A stretch of DNA of 48,700 bases from Bacteroidales bacterium (GCA_028690215.1 JAQVBQ010000011.1:1-48700); one strand, 5' to 3'; counted from the first letter of the stretch, positions 27,156 through 37,132 are shown. Program-made: numbers and translations. The notes: a model not told the origin generated them from the sequence alone.

Positions 27156-28801
27156 GATTCAACGCTGCCATATTGATATTGCTCCTGACTGTCGTCTTTA
27201 ATGTGACGTTCGGGCAGGAAACCCATTTTGCAGTTACAATATCCCGGGAGACTATAACGAAGGAGGGGATAAGCTATTTTGTACACAAAGTAGAAAAGGG
27301 ACAGACTGTATACTCAATATGTAAGGTCTACGAGGTTACTCCTGAGATTTTGCTTGAGGACAACCCCTCTCTGATAAGCGGGCTGAAGGAGGGAAGCACT
27401 ATCCTAATAAGGCAGGGCGGGAAAAAACAGGTTACATATTTAAAACATATTGTAAGGTGGTATGACTCCGTCTCTTCAATTGCAAAAAAGTATGGTGTTT
27501 CAGAGGCTGATATTCGAAAAGCCAACTCTATGTCAGACGAAAGGTTGGTTGTCAGGCAGATGCTTCTTATACCTGACTCTACCACAACATTTTCACAACC
27601 GGAAAACCCGGAAATGGTAATTATCGACACAGTCATAGCCAAACCAAATCAGACTAACAATGACCAATCTCCACAGACTGTTACTGAATACAAACCATCT
27701 GTGCCTGATTATAAACCGTCTGTTTCTGATTACAGCAACTATAACTTTAGAGTATCACTGGTTTTACCGCTTGGAAGCACTAAAGCTGAAACTTCAGAGA
27801 TGGATGCAAACTTTCTTGACTTTTACGAAGGATTCCTTCTTGCTGTAGAGGATATGAAATCTGCAGGCATGAATATCAATCTCCAAGTGATCGATATGCA
27901 CGACTATCCTTCTGCTAACATATTAGCTCAGTCAGGCAAACTGGACAACAGCAATCTTATAATAGGCCCTATATTCGAGAAGAATGTCACACCGGTGCTC
28001 ACACATGCACACAATCTGGGCATACCTGTTGTCTCTCCGATGGATTCCAAGACAGAGTCTCTTGTTGCCAACCATGAGGGCTTCTTTCAGGTAAACACCA
28101 GTAATTATCATGTTCAGTCAACCCTTCTTTCCAGCATTCCAAAAGGTAGCCATGTAACTGTCATTTATGAGGAATCGGGAAAAGATAAAGAGTTGGTGGA
28201 CCTCACAAGGTACATTTTGTCCGAAATGGGGATTACATACAACACAATCTCTTACAATGTACTTTCAGGCAGAGGAATGACTCCTAAAATAGGTGCAAAG
28301 CTTCTCTCCAGCCAGATGAATGCTGTTGTAGTTCCGTCTAATCAAGAGGCATTTGTATCTGATGTGCTGAGAAACCTCAATCTTCTCCAGACAATGAATG
28401 GATTCAACATAACCATATACGGTACATCAAAATGGCGCACTTTTGAAAGTATGGATATAAACAGCTACCATGCAATGAATCTGCATATCGCGCTACAGCA
28501 TTATATAGATTTCAACGACATGGAGGTAAAGAAATTTATATACAGATACAGGGCTCTCTATGGATGCGAACCAAATCCATACTCATACCAGGCATACGAT
28601 GTTGCAAAGTATTTTCTTGAAGAGCTATACTCTAAAGGCCCCAAATTTTACAAAAAGGGAAAAGGAACTACTCGACGACTATTGCAGTCAGACTTGAGAT
28701 TTGAGAGAAAGAGTAAGTCTGACGGGTATATCAACACGGCTTCACGCGTTGTTACATACAATCCTGATTACTCAATCAATATCAGCAGTCTTGAGTTTTA
28801 A
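27152..28801 (+). CDS. LysM-repeat protein with periplasmic-binding-protein-like domain
   Basis: 549 residues with a signal peptide (cleavage near TFGQ, residue 22). Two LysM peptidoglycan-binding motifs follow (about 42-90, [19 protein letters not shown], and about 97-142, [17 protein letters not shown]). A short repeat linker comes next ([15 protein letters not shown]). From about 200 there is a type-1 periplasmic-binding fold resembling amino-acid ABC receptors ([27 protein letters not shown]). It probably sits on peptidoglycan in the periplasm; ligand unknown. Its start overlaps purC by four bases. Its 3' end overlaps the convergent M24 peptidase gene by 30 bases. Confidence 0.88.
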   Translation: MRFNAAILILLLTVVFNVTFGQETHFAVTISRETITKEGISYFVHKVEKGQTVYSICKVYEVTPEILLEDNPSLISGLKEGSTILIRQGGKKQVTYLKHIVRWYDSVSSIAKKYGVSEADIRKANSMSDERLVVRQMLLIPDSTTTFSQPENPEMVIIDTVIAKPNQTNNDQSPQTVTEYKPSVPDYKPSVSDYSNYNFRVSLVLPLGSTKAETSEMDANFLDFYEGFLLAVEDMKSAGMNINLQVIDMHDYPSANILAQSGKLDNSNLIIGPIFEKNVTPVLTHAHNLGIPVVSPMDSKTESLVANHEGFFQVNTSNYHVQSTLLSSIPKGSHVTVIYEESGKDKELVDLTRYILSEMGITYNTISYNVLSGRGMTPKIGAKLLSSQMNAVVVPSNQEAFVSDVLRNLNLLQTMNGFNITIYGTSKWRTFESMDINSYHAMNLHIALQHYIDFNDMEVKKFIYRYRALYGCEPNPYSYQAYDVAKYFLEELYSKGPKFYKKGKGTTRRLLQSDLRFERKSKSDGYINTASRVVTYNPDYSINISSLEF

Positions 28802-30562
28802 CCACTCTCTGTCGTCACTCTTTAGATATGGTGAAAGTTCTCTGAAAACGCGTCTATGATACTCGTTGAGCCAGTTTATTTTCTCTTTTCCAAACAACTC
28901 TTTAATGATAGGTTTTGTATCAAAAGGGACCAAGGTTAGTGTCTCAAACTCGTAGAAAGTGGCAAATTTGTTTTTACACCACTCTCTGCAAAGAATAAGG
29001 TTCTCACACCTTATGCCATAGCGCCCCTCCTCATAAATTGCAGGTTCGTCAGATGTAATCATTCCTGGCTTCAACACAACAGGGTTCTCCTCCATCCTAA
29101 TGCTCTGTGGTCCCTCGTGAACGCACAGGTAGTGCCCCACTCCGTGACCTGTGCCGTGCATGTACATCTTGGCAGCAGAGAATACTGGTCCTCTTGCAAG
29201 GATGTCAAGTTGTGCTCCTCTGGTTCCTGATGGGAATTTTGCCATTGCAAGGTTTATCATACCGGAAAGGACAAGTGTGTAATCTCTCTTCTGTTCTTCG
29301 GTAATCTCTCCTATCGCAATTGTTCTAGTGGTGTCAGTGGTGCCGCAGATATATTGTCCTCCGGTATCGGTCAGGAGAAAATTATCGCTCCCGACAACTG
29401 AGTGTACAGCTTCAGATGGCTCATAGTGAGGCAGGGCTGCATTCGCCCCGAAAGCAACAATTGGAGCAAAACTCTCTCCCATATACAAATCTGACTCTGC
29501 TCGAAGTAATGCTATTTTTGCAGCAGCCTCCCACTCTCCGAGAGGATTACCCCTCTCCTTGATTCTCTCCTCGACAAAACGAAGATATTTAACCCATGCA
29601 ACACCATCAAGAATCATGGCTTTTCTGAAACCGGAAATCTCTGTCTCATTCTTGACAGCCTTTAAGTGGGCTATAGCACCTCCCCTTTTTGTATCCGGTC
29701 TGAATGATGCGCCGCCTGAGAGTGATATATTGTATTTATTGAGGGATATCTTCTCCTTTGATGCAATCCTTATTGCACCGGCCTGATAAGTAGAGATAAA
29801 TGTATCAAACTCTTCATAATCCATTATCCTCACCTTCTCCTTCGAAAGGTGGATGTTCAGCTCCTCGCTGAGTGTCCCGTTCTTGATAAAGAGTGTCATT
29901 GAGCTCCTTGTAATTGCTGCGTATGCAAGTGGAACCGGATTGAACTCTATGTCTGTGCCCCGGATGTTAAAGAGCCACGCTATGTCATCACACGATGATA
30001 TTATATAGAGAAAATCACCCTCCTCACCAATCTCGGTCACTAATCTGGCATGCTTTGATCTTACAGATTCCCCGGCATAGACATCATCAAGTACATTTAT
30101 ATTGTAGGATTCAACGACAGGTCTGCTTTTCCAGACTGTCTGGAATATGTCGTCTATCTCAACAAGTTCTAGCGGAATAAGATCCTGCTGCAGAACGGTG
30201 AAATCTGACAGAGAAAGAAGTTCCTTGACAACTCCTACCTTTTCGCCGTTTTTCAATCTTTTTTTAACCCAGGTATCAATTCCCTCGGTCCCCGGAATCT
30301 TCATCTTCATCAGTTCTATACCTGAACCCGCCAGTTGTGCCTCAGCCTGTACGAAGTAACGTGAATCTGTCCAAAGGGCAGCATCTTTCGTGGTAACGGC
30401 TATTGTTCCGGCGGAACCGTTAAAGCCTGAAAGCCACTCAACACACTTATAATGAGCTTGAATATATTCACCAAAATGAGGATCACCCGAAGGAACTATA
30501 AGGGCGCTTATCTCCCTCTCTATCATAGCCTTGCGCAAAAGCTCCAATTTGTATACTGCCAT
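28772..30562 (-). CDS. Xaa-Pro aminopeptidase, M24B family
   Basis: 596 residues, the long aminopeptidase-P type with two creatinase-like N-terminal domains and a pita-bread catalytic domain. The five metal ligands are visible in order: Asp in LLTDTGGQYICGTTDTTRT (two Asp), His in HGTGHGVGHYLCVHEGP, Glu in TSDEPAIYEEGRYGIRCEN (two Glu). It removes the N-terminal residue in front of proline, probably in the cytoplasm since there is no signal peptide. It is monocistronic and divergent from rubrerythrin; its last 30 bases overlap the LysM gene. Confidence 0.95.
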   Translation of the reverse strand: MAVYKLELLRKAMIEREISALIVPSGDPHFGEYIQAHYKCVEWLSGFNGSAGTIAVTTKDAALWTDSRYFVQAEAQLAGSGIELMKMKIPGTEGIDTWVKKRLKNGEKVGVVKELLSLSDFTVLQQDLIPLELVEIDDIFQTVWKSRPVVESYNINVLDDVYAGESVRSKHARLVTEIGEEGDFLYIISSCDDIAWLFNIRGTDIEFNPVPLAYAAITRSSMTLFIKNGTLSEELNIHLSKEKVRIMDYEEFDTFISTYQAGAIRIASKEKISLNKYNISLSGGASFRPDTKRGGAIAHLKAVKNETEISGFRKAMILDGVAWVKYLRFVEERIKERGNPLGEWEAAAKIALLRAESDLYMGESFAPIVAFGANAALPHYEPSEAVHSVVGSDNFLLTDTGGQYICGTTDTTRTIAIGEITEEQKRDYTLVLSGMINLAMAKFPSGTRGAQLDILARGPVFSAAKMYMHGTGHGVGHYLCVHEGPQSIRMEENPVVLKPGMITSDEPAIYEEGRYGIRCENLILCREWCKNKFATFYEFETLTLVPFDTKPIIKELFGKEKINWLNEYHRRVFRELSPYLKSDDREWLKLKTADID

Positions 30563-30618
30563 TTTTCAGATGTTTTTTAGTACGTAATGCGAATATACGA
30601 ATTCACGAAGGATTTTGT

Positions 30619-30626
30619 TATATTTG
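30619..30626 (+). promoter_or_regulatory. -7 promoter box for the rubrerythrin operon
   Basis: TATATTTG matches TAnnTTTG and ends 36 bases before the rubrerythrin ATG. No clear -33 TTG was seen. On the other strand, 30590-30597 reads TATATTCG, a weaker candidate for the M24 peptidase gene. Confidence 0.55.
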
Positions 30627-30662
30627 CAGCAAAAGGAGTATTAACTTTTTAAAATAAAACTT

Positions 30663-31241
30663 ATGGAAAAGAGCGTTAAGGGGACAAAAACCGAACAGAA
30701 TCTTTTAAAGGCATTTGCAGGCGAATCGCAAGCAAGAAGCAGGTATGTCTACTTTGCCAGTGTAGCTAAGAAAGAGGGTTTCGAGAAAATTGCCGATGTT
30801 TTTCAAGAGACAGCCGAACAGGAGAAAGAACACGCCAAAAGGTTTTTTAAATTCCTTGAAGGTGGAATGGTTGAGATTACAGCCACATATCCTGCCGGAA
30901 TAATTGGTACTACAAAAGACAATCTTGCTGCTGCAGCTGCAGGTGAAAACGAAGAGTGGACCGAACTCTACCCTGAATTTGCTGAAGTTGCCATGGCCGA
31001 AGGCTTCCCACAGATAGCAACCGCTTTCAAGATGATTGCAAAGGTTGAGGCTGAGCACGAAAAACGTTATAGGACACTTCTTGGAAGATTAGAAGAGGAT
31101 AAATTCTTCGAAAGAGAAGAGGAGATTGAATGGCAATGCCGTAATTGCGGCTATGTTCACAAAGGGAAGAAAGCCCTCGAGAACTGCCCTGCATGCAACC
31201 ATCCTAAAGCATATTTCGAACCAAAGAAAAACAACTACTAG
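30663..31241 (+). CDS. Rubrerythrin
   Basis: 192 residues. A ferritin-like four-helix domain with a di-iron site (ESQARSRYVYFA, then ETAEQEKEHAKRFF and KVEAEHEKRYRTLL) is followed by a C-terminal rubredoxin-like Fe(Cys)4 domain (CRNCGYVHKGKKALENCPAC). It reduces hydrogen peroxide with electrons from rubredoxin or NADH-linked partners, a defence typical of anaerobes. The length is normal. It has its own promoter box, and its stop codon lies 3 bases before the TTG start of the next gene. Confidence 0.96.
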   Translation: MEKSVKGTKTEQNLLKAFAGESQARSRYVYFASVAKKEGFEKIADVFQETAEQEKEHAKRFFKFLEGGMVEITATYPAGIIGTTKDNLAAAAAGENEEWTELYPEFAEVAMAEGFPQIATAFKMIAKVEAEHEKRYRTLLGRLEEDKFFEREEEIEWQCRNCGYVHKGKKALENCPACNHPKAYFEPKKNNY

Positions 31242-31244
31242 CAG

Positions 31245-32189
31245 TTGAAAGGCACCACTTACGAAAGGGTTATCAGAGCAGCCAAAGACGTTCTTCCTAC
31301 AACAATAAAGACCTGTGTCTGGTTAGTTAAAATAACAGTATTGATCTCTTTCGGGATTCTTATACTCAGATATTTTAACATTTTACCATGGTTTTCCGGT
31401 CTTATCAGTCCGGTTTTCAACATTTTCGGACTTCCGGGAGAGGCTGCCCTGGTATATGTGACAGGGTACTTTGTAAATGTGTATTCTGCTATAGCCGTTA
31501 TATCGACCCTTGACCTTGATATAAGAGCCATTACCATACTTTCGGTAATGGTTCTTTGTTCTCACAATATTATAATTGAGACAGCCGTTCAGAAAAAGAC
31601 GGGTTCTTCTGCGGTAAGGATGGTTGTAATAAGAACTCTGTCGGCATTCATCCTCGCATTTGTATTGAACAGGATAATGCCGGGAGAGGTGGTGAGCAAT
31701 GTGCTCAACTCTGCCATAGAGAAGGCCTCCCTGAAAGAGATGCTGACTGATTGGCTTTACTCTACAATAAGGGTTGTGATTACTATGACTATCCTTATAT
31801 TCACCCTCTCGATACTACAAAAGATTCTCTCTGAGTTCGGCGTTATCAGATGGATTTCAAAGTTTCTGAGACCTTTGCTTGCAATTTTCGGGTTACCTGC
31901 AAAGACCTCCTTCCTCTGGATAATTGCCAATACATTAGGGCTGGCTTATGGAGCCGCTGTTATGATTGAGGAGTATGAGGGCGGTAAGGTGAACAAGAGT
32001 GACATAGACCTGCTCAACCACCATATTGCAATATCTCACAGCAATCTTGAGGATGTTATTCTGCTGACTTCGGTCGGGGGTATATTCTGGTGGCTGCTTC
32101 TGTCCAGATGGGCCATGTCCTTGCTACTTGTCTGGGAGCTAAAAGCCGAGATGGCAATAAGAAAAAAAATACTTACCTTTGTCGGTTAG
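31245..32189 (+). CDS. Nucleoside-recognition (Gate) domain membrane protein
   Basis: 314 residues, start codon TTG at 31245, three bases after the rubrerythrin stop; no ATG upstream fits. About seven to eight hydrophobic helices are present. The Gate-domain pattern occurs twice: FNIFGLPGEAALVYVTGYFV in the first half and LAIFGLPAKTSFLWIIANTL in the second. This indicates an internal duplication similar to spore-maturation SpmA/SpmB and nucleoside-transporter gates. Substrate unknown. In this organism a sporulation role is unlikely; transport or channel gating is the fair guess. It is cotranscribed with rubrerythrin and trxB. Confidence 0.83.
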   Translation: MKGTTYERVIRAAKDVLPTTIKTCVWLVKITVLISFGILILRYFNILPWFSGLISPVFNIFGLPGEAALVYVTGYFVNVYSAIAVISTLDLDIRAITILSVMVLCSHNIIIETAVQKKTGSSAVRMVVIRTLSAFILAFVLNRIMPGEVVSNVLNSAIEKASLKEMLTDWLYSTIRVVITMTILIFTLSILQKILSEFGVIRWISKFLRPLLAIFGLPAKTSFLWIIANTLGLAYGAAVMIEEYEGGKVNKSDIDLLNHHIAISHSNLEDVILLTSVGGIFWWLLLSRWAMSLLLVWELKAEMAIRKKILTFVG

Positions 32190-32211
32190 AAATCATTAAT
32201 CTACTAATTAA

Positions 32212-33147
32212 ATGAGTACAGAAAGAGTCAAATGCCTTATCATTGGCAGCGGCCCTGCAGGCTATACTGCATCAATATATGCTTCAAGAGCAAATCTATC
32301 TCCTGTTTTATATGAGGGAATACAACCCGGAGGTCAACTGACAACAACAACAGAAGTGGAAAACTTTCCCGGTTATCCTCAAGCGATTACAGGCTCAGAG
32401 CTCATGGAGGATCTTAGAAATCAGGCACTAAAATTCAACACCGATATCCGTTCCGGTCTGGTTACATCGGCTGACCTTTCTGAACGTCCATTTAAGATTA
32501 CGATTGATGAGGAGAAGGAGATTCTTGCAGACGCCATTATTATTGCAACCGGGGCAACAGCAAAGTACCTTGGTATAGAATCTGAGGAAAAATTTAGAGG
32601 ACAGGGGGTATCCGCATGCGCCACTTGTGACGGCTTTTTCTATAGGGGAAAGGATGTTGCTGTAGTAGGCGGTGGCGACACAGCTTGCGAAGAGGCATCA
32701 TATCTTGCAAATCTTTGCAACAAAGTATACCTGATAGTAAGAAGAGATGTGCTTAGGGCCTCAAAGGCAATGCAGGAGCGGGTTAAGAATACTTCAAACA
32801 TAGAAATTCTCTGGCAATATAATACAAAAGAGATCACCGGAACACCTATTGGAGGTGTGAATGGTGCGATTCTTGTTCATAAGGATGGTTCAGAAAGACG
32901 AATCGACATCCACGGTTTTTTCCTGGCTATCGGACACCACCCAAATTCTGAAATTTTCAGCAAATGGGTAAGGACAAACGAAGAGGGTTATATCATTACC
33001 GAGGGTAAAAGCAGCAGGACAAATGTTCCCGGAGTTTTTGCCGCAGGTGACGTTCAGGACAACACTTACCGTCAGGCAATCACTGCAGCCGGTTCAGGCT
33101 GCGTGGCAGCTTTGGATGTAGAAAGGTTCTTGTGTGAAAACAAATAA
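32212..33147 (+). CDS. trxB: Thioredoxin-disulfide reductase
   Basis: 311 residues, low-molecular-weight flavoprotein. FAD motif IIGSGPAGYTASIYASRA, redox-active CATCDG near residue 136, NADPH motif VVGGGDTACEEASYLA and C-terminal FAAGDVQDNTYRQAITAAG are all present. It passes electrons from NADPH to thioredoxin. Its neighbour rubrerythrin suggests a shared oxidative-stress role. It lies 22 bases after the Gate-domain gene and 8 before bamD. Confidence 0.96.
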   Translation: MSTERVKCLIIGSGPAGYTASIYASRANLSPVLYEGIQPGGQLTTTTEVENFPGYPQAITGSELMEDLRNQALKFNTDIRSGLVTSADLSERPFKITIDEEKEILADAIIIATGATAKYLGIESEEKFRGQGVSACATCDGFFYRGKDVAVVGGGDTACEEASYLANLCNKVYLIVRRDVLRASKAMQERVKNTSNIEILWQYNTKEITGTPIGGVNGAILVHKDGSERRIDIHGFFLAIGHHPNSEIFSKWVRTNEEGYIITEGKSSRTNVPGVFAAGDVQDNTYRQAITAAGSGCVAALDVERFLCENK

Positions 33148-33155
33148 TTTAATTT

Positions 33156-33959
33156 ATGAAACAAGGTAAAACCATCTTCTTAATTATCATTGCCGGGATT
33201 TTGCTTGCAACTTCCTGCAAATCTCCCTATGAAGCCCTGCTGAATTCTACTGACTCCTTTCAAAAATATAAGGGAGCCATGATGTATTTCGACAAAGGGA
33301 GATATTACAAAGCATCTCAGTTGTTCGAACAGTTGATTACGTATGTAAAGAACACCGAACAGGATGACACGGTACAATTTTACCTTGGTTTGAGCAATTA
33401 CAAATACGGGGATATGATTAATGCCGAGGCCAATTTTCAGGAGTTTGTGAATTCGTTTCCCAGAAGTCCTTTTACAGAAGAGGCAAAATTCCTCAGAATT
33501 GAGTGTCTGTACAATAGCACATACAGGTATGAACTTGATCAGATACCGACCTATAAAACGATGGCTGCCATCAATGAGTACCTGTATGAGTATCCCAACT
33601 CTACAAACCTGAGAAGGTGCAGAGACATGCTTGTTGACCTGCAGGAGAGGCTGGACAGAAAGAGCTATGAGGCTGCAAAGATCTACTACACACTCGAAGA
33701 TTATAAATCTGCCTCTTTTGCTCTTAAGAACACGCTCAAAGAGAATGCCGACAACCAATACCGCGAGCAGATAATGTACTACATCGTATGTTCAAATTAT
33801 AAATATGCCGTAAACAGTATCCCACAAAGGCAGAAGGAGCGTTTCCTGGTATTGATTGATGAATATTATAACTTTATAAGTGAATTCCCTGAGTCCAAAT
33901 ACAAGAAGGAACTTGACGGGATGTTCGCTGAAGCTCAGAAAATAACAAATAACAAATAG
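33156..33959 (+). CDS. bamD: Outer membrane assembly lipoprotein BamD
   Basis: 267 residues. The signal peptide ends in a lipobox (LLATSCKSPYEALLNS, Cys21). TPR-like helical repeats fill the rest (YKGAMMYFDKGRYYKASQLF, YLGLSNYKYGDMINAEANFQ, FPRSPFTEEAKFLRIECLY). BamD is the essential partner of BamA, encoded elsewhere in this window. It forms a tight cluster with rpoZ (2-base gap) and coaBC, an order seen in many Bacteroidales. Confidence 0.93.
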   Translation: MKQGKTIFLIIIAGILLATSCKSPYEALLNSTDSFQKYKGAMMYFDKGRYYKASQLFEQLITYVKNTEQDDTVQFYLGLSNYKYGDMINAEANFQEFVNSFPRSPFTEEAKFLRIECLYNSTYRYELDQIPTYKTMAAINEYLYEYPNSTNLRRCRDMLVDLQERLDRKSYEAAKIYYTLEDYKSASFALKNTLKENADNQYREQIMYYIVCSNYKYAVNSIPQRQKERFLVLIDEYYNFISEFPESKYKKELDGMFAEAQKITNNK

Positions 33960-33961
33960 AT

Positions 33962-34276
33962 ATGGAAATTAAGAAGAGTGTTCCTACAAACACCATTACA
34001 AGGGATGTTTCAAAACTCTGTGAACCTACAGGCAACGTGTATGAGACAACAATGATTATTGCCAAGAGGTCCAATCAGATTGCCGCAACACTTAAACAGG
34101 AGCTGGACCAGAAGCTTAAGGAGTTTTCAAATTTCGCCGACACACTCGAGGAGACATTTGAGAACAGGGAGCAGATTGAAATTTCACGTTATTACGAGAA
34201 ACTCCCTAAACCAACCCTTCTTGCCATTGCTGAGTTTGAAGAGGGCAACATCAACACAAGGGTAGCTGAAGGCTAA
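33962..34276 (+). CDS. rpoZ: DNA-directed RNA polymerase subunit omega (Bacteroidota form)
   Basis: 104 residues. The region TGNVYETTMIIAKRSNQIAA is the omega/Rpb6 signature that contacts the beta' C-terminal tail. The N-terminal extension and acidic C-terminal half are typical of the divergent Bacteroidota omega. It starts 2 bases after bamD and ends 4 bases before coaBC, so it is translated from the same message. Confidence 0.9.
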   Translation: MEIKKSVPTNTITRDVSKLCEPTGNVYETTMIIAKRSNQIAATLKQELDQKLKEFSNFADTLEETFENREQIEISRYYEKLPKPTLLAIAEFEEGNINTRVAEG

Positions 34277-34280
34277 CCAA

Positions 34281-35486
34281 ATGCTTAAGGGGAAACATAT
34301 CTTACTGGGGATTACGGGAAGTATTGCTGCCTATAAGGCAGCCTTCCTGATAAGATCTCTTGTGAAGGAGGGAGCTGAAGTGAAGGTAGTCATGACTGAT
34401 ATGGCTAAACGGTTCATCACTCCACTCACTATTGCCACCCTTTCCAAAAATCCTGTACTTACCGAATTTTACAATCCCGAGAACGGGGACTGGAACAGCC
34501 ATGTCTCTCTCGGTATCTGGGCAGATTTATATATCATAGCCCCTGCATCAGCAAACACCATAGCCAAAATGGCAACCGGCGTGGCTGACAATCTTCTGCT
34601 CACATCCTACCTCTCTGCCAGATGTCCGGTAATGGTTGCTCCGGCAATGGATCTTGACATGTACAGACATCCTTCAACTACTGAAAATCTAGAAACACTC
34701 TCAAAAAGGGGTGTAATGGTTGTAGAGCCTTCATCGGGAGAACTGGCAAGCGGGCTGGACGGAAAAGGGAGAATGGAGGAGCCGGAGATAATTGTAGAGC
34801 GTATCAAAAAGGTTTTCAACACATCCCCTACCCTGTCAGGAAAAAAGATTCTTATAACAGCGGGACCGACACGTGAGGAGATTGATCCTGTAAGGTATAT
34901 CACCAACCACTCTTCAGGTAAAATGGGCTATGCAATAGCTCAGGAGTGTGCCGAAAGAGGAGCTCTGGTGACTTTGATCAGTGGCCCTACTAGTATAGAG
35001 ATCTCGTCACCTTTAATCAATAAAATCGATGTTGTCTCTGCCGCCGAAATGTACCAAAATACCGTTGCCGCATACGAAAGCGGAACGGATGTTGTCATCC
35101 TCAGCGCTGCGGTCGCTGACTTCACTCCTGTTGACACAGCCTCAAAAAAGATAAAGAGGGGTAAAGAGAATTACTCTCTTGAACTAAAACCCACAAAAGA
35201 CATTGCTGCAGAATTGGGCAAGCATAAGAGAGAGAATACAATCCACATAGGATTTGCCCTTGAGACAGACAATGAATTGGCTAATGCCAATGATAAGCTT
35301 CACAGAAAAAACCTTGATGCAATCGTATTGAACTCATTGAAGGACGAGGGGGCCGGCTTTGGAACAGATACTAATAAAGTGAGCATTATAGGAGGTGACG
35401 GCTCAAAATATGACTATAACCTAAAATCGAAGAGGCAGGTGGCCTCTGATATCGTTGACTATATAGAAAAACTGCTTTCATGCTAA
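34281..35486 (+). CDS. coaBC: Bifunctional phosphopantothenoylcysteine decarboxylase/phosphopantothenate-cysteine ligase
   Basis: 401 residues. The N-terminal CoaC flavodoxin-like domain has GITGSIAAYKAAFLIRSL, the PASANT motif (APASANTIAKMATGVADNLL) and PAMDLDMY, the local variant of PAMN. The C-terminal CoaB ligase domain starts near residue 187 (ITAGPTREEIDPVRYITNHS). Together they carry out two steps of coenzyme A synthesis from 4'-phosphopantothenate. The gene overlaps recN by seven bases (ATGCTAA), a sign of coupled translation. Confidence 0.96.
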   Translation: MLKGKHILLGITGSIAAYKAAFLIRSLVKEGAEVKVVMTDMAKRFITPLTIATLSKNPVLTEFYNPENGDWNSHVSLGIWADLYIIAPASANTIAKMATGVADNLLLTSYLSARCPVMVAPAMDLDMYRHPSTTENLETLSKRGVMVVEPSSGELASGLDGKGRMEEPEIIVERIKKVFNTSPTLSGKKILITAGPTREEIDPVRYITNHSSGKMGYAIAQECAERGALVTLISGPTSIEISSPLINKIDVVSAAEMYQNTVAAYESGTDVVILSAAVADFTPVDTASKKIKRGKENYSLELKPTKDIAAELGKHKRENTIHIGFALETDNELANANDKLHRKNLDAIVLNSLKDEGAGFGTDTNKVSIIGGDGSKYDYNLKSKRQVASDIVDYIEKLLSC

Positions 35487-37111
35487 AATCGTTGGCAGTA
35501 TCAAATTATGCTCTTATTGAGAATCTGGAGATAGATTTCCCGGAGGGTTTTATCATTATTACAGGTGAAACAGGTGCAGGAAAGTCAATCCTTATGGGAG
35601 CCATTGCTCTTCTTTTTGGAGGTAGGGCAGACCTCTCCGTTATAAAGAACAAGGATAAGAATTGTGTCGTTGAGGCTCTTTTTGAGTTGGAGGCCGGTAA
35701 GGAGATAACACTCCGGCGGGTTCTCTCTCCAAACGGTAAATCGAGATCCTTCGTTGATGATGAACCTGTCTCCGCTGCCACCTTGAAAGAGTTATCTGAA
35801 AACCTTGTAGACATACATGCACAACACCAGCATCTGTTACTTGCAGACTCGGGCTTTCAGCTGTCTGTACTGGATTCGTTTGCAGGGAATGGTGAACTTC
35901 TTCAGAGATATGCAGCCGAATATGGCTTACTCTCCGAGCTGACAACAAAATATAACTCTTTATCCTCAAAAATAGCCAAGGAGGAGGCGGAATCGGACTA
36001 TATCAAATTCCAGCTTTCACAGCTTAAAGAGGCAAAACTTCAGTCAGGGGAACTTGAGGAGCTTGAAGAGGAGCTCAGAATATTGAGTAATGCCGAATCT
36101 ATCAAGAACTCCCTTTTCAATATCAGCAATCTTATCTCTCCTGAAGGTGCAGAGATCTCTTTGCTTCAGAATCTTAAAGAGGCCATTTCAATCTGTTCGA
36201 GAATATCTTCCGAATATAAGGCTGCAGTTGCTTTGCAAAAGAGAATTGAGTCATGCAGGGTGGAGCTGAAAGATATAGAGCAAGAGGTCCGGGCTAAGGC
36301 TGAGAGTGTGAATGTAGACCCACAGAGGGCAACATTGGTGGAGGATAGGCTCTCTCTTCTATATACTCTTCTTAAGAAGCACCACGTCGATAAAGTTGAT
36401 GACTTGATTGGCATAATGGAGGATTTAGAGCAAAAGTCCGGAATAACAACAGAGCATCGTATAGAACTTGAGAAGCTGGAAGAGGAGATCAAGAGTTGTA
36501 CAGAGCGGAGAAATAGTTTAGCCTCAGATCTTCATGCAAAACGCATTGAGGCCTCTGAGAGATTTATAGAGAAAATGACCTCATCGGTTAGAGAGCTGGA
36601 GATGCCACACGCTATATTTAAAATAGAGATCTCCGGGTTACAGCAATATAACATTACCGGAAGTGACAGTGTCACATATTTCTTCTCAGCAAACAAAAAC
36701 ATTGCACCAAGAGAACTGGCAAAGGTTGCCTCCGGCGGAGAGCTTTCGAGAATCATGTTGTGTCTTAAAGCGCTGATGGCCACAGGAAAAGGAATGCCTT
36801 CCATGATTTTTGACGAGATAGACAGCGGGGTTTCGGGAAGCATCGCTGACAAGATGGGAAATCTTTTAGATGAACTTTCAAAAAAGATGCAGATATTTGC
36901 AATAACGCATCTTCCACAAATTGCATGCAAAGGAAATTGTCATTTACTTGTTTTTAAGGAGATTGACAACACTGGAACGACCAAAACCAATATAAAAGAG
37001 ATACGCGGGGAGGATAAAGTTCTGGAGATTGCAAGAATGTTGAGCGGTGCAAAACTGACAGAGGCTTCCATTGCAAACGCCAGAGTGTTGCTTGGGAAAA
37101 ACATAACTTAA
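35480..37111 (+). CDS. recN: DNA repair ATPase RecN
   Basis: 543 residues. SMC-like ATPase: Walker A FIIITGETGAGKSILMG near residue 33, a coiled-coil middle (about 150-380), signature KVASGGELSRIMLCLKAL and Walker B SMIFDEIDSGVSGSIADKMG near the C-terminus. RecN acts early in recombinational repair of double-strand breaks. It overlaps coaBC by seven bases and is followed by nagB after 21 bases. Confidence 0.95.
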   Translation: MLKSLAVSNYALIENLEIDFPEGFIIITGETGAGKSILMGAIALLFGGRADLSVIKNKDKNCVVEALFELEAGKEITLRRVLSPNGKSRSFVDDEPVSAATLKELSENLVDIHAQHQHLLLADSGFQLSVLDSFAGNGELLQRYAAEYGLLSELTTKYNSLSSKIAKEEAESDYIKFQLSQLKEAKLQSGELEELEEELRILSNAESIKNSLFNISNLISPEGAEISLLQNLKEAISICSRISSEYKAAVALQKRIESCRVELKDIEQEVRAKAESVNVDPQRATLVEDRLSLLYTLLKKHHVDKVDDLIGIMEDLEQKSGITTEHRIELEKLEEEIKSCTERRNSLASDLHAKRIEASERFIEKMTSSVRELEMPHAIFKIEISGLQQYNITGSDSVTYFFSANKNIAPRELAKVASGGELSRIMLCLKALMATGKGMPSMIFDEIDSGVSGSIADKMGNLLDELSKKMQIFAITHLPQIACKGNCHLLVFKEIDNTGTTKTNIKEIRGEDKVLEIARMLSGAKLTEASIANARVLLGKNIT

Positions 37112-37132
37112 CTAGAACACAACTATAATAAT

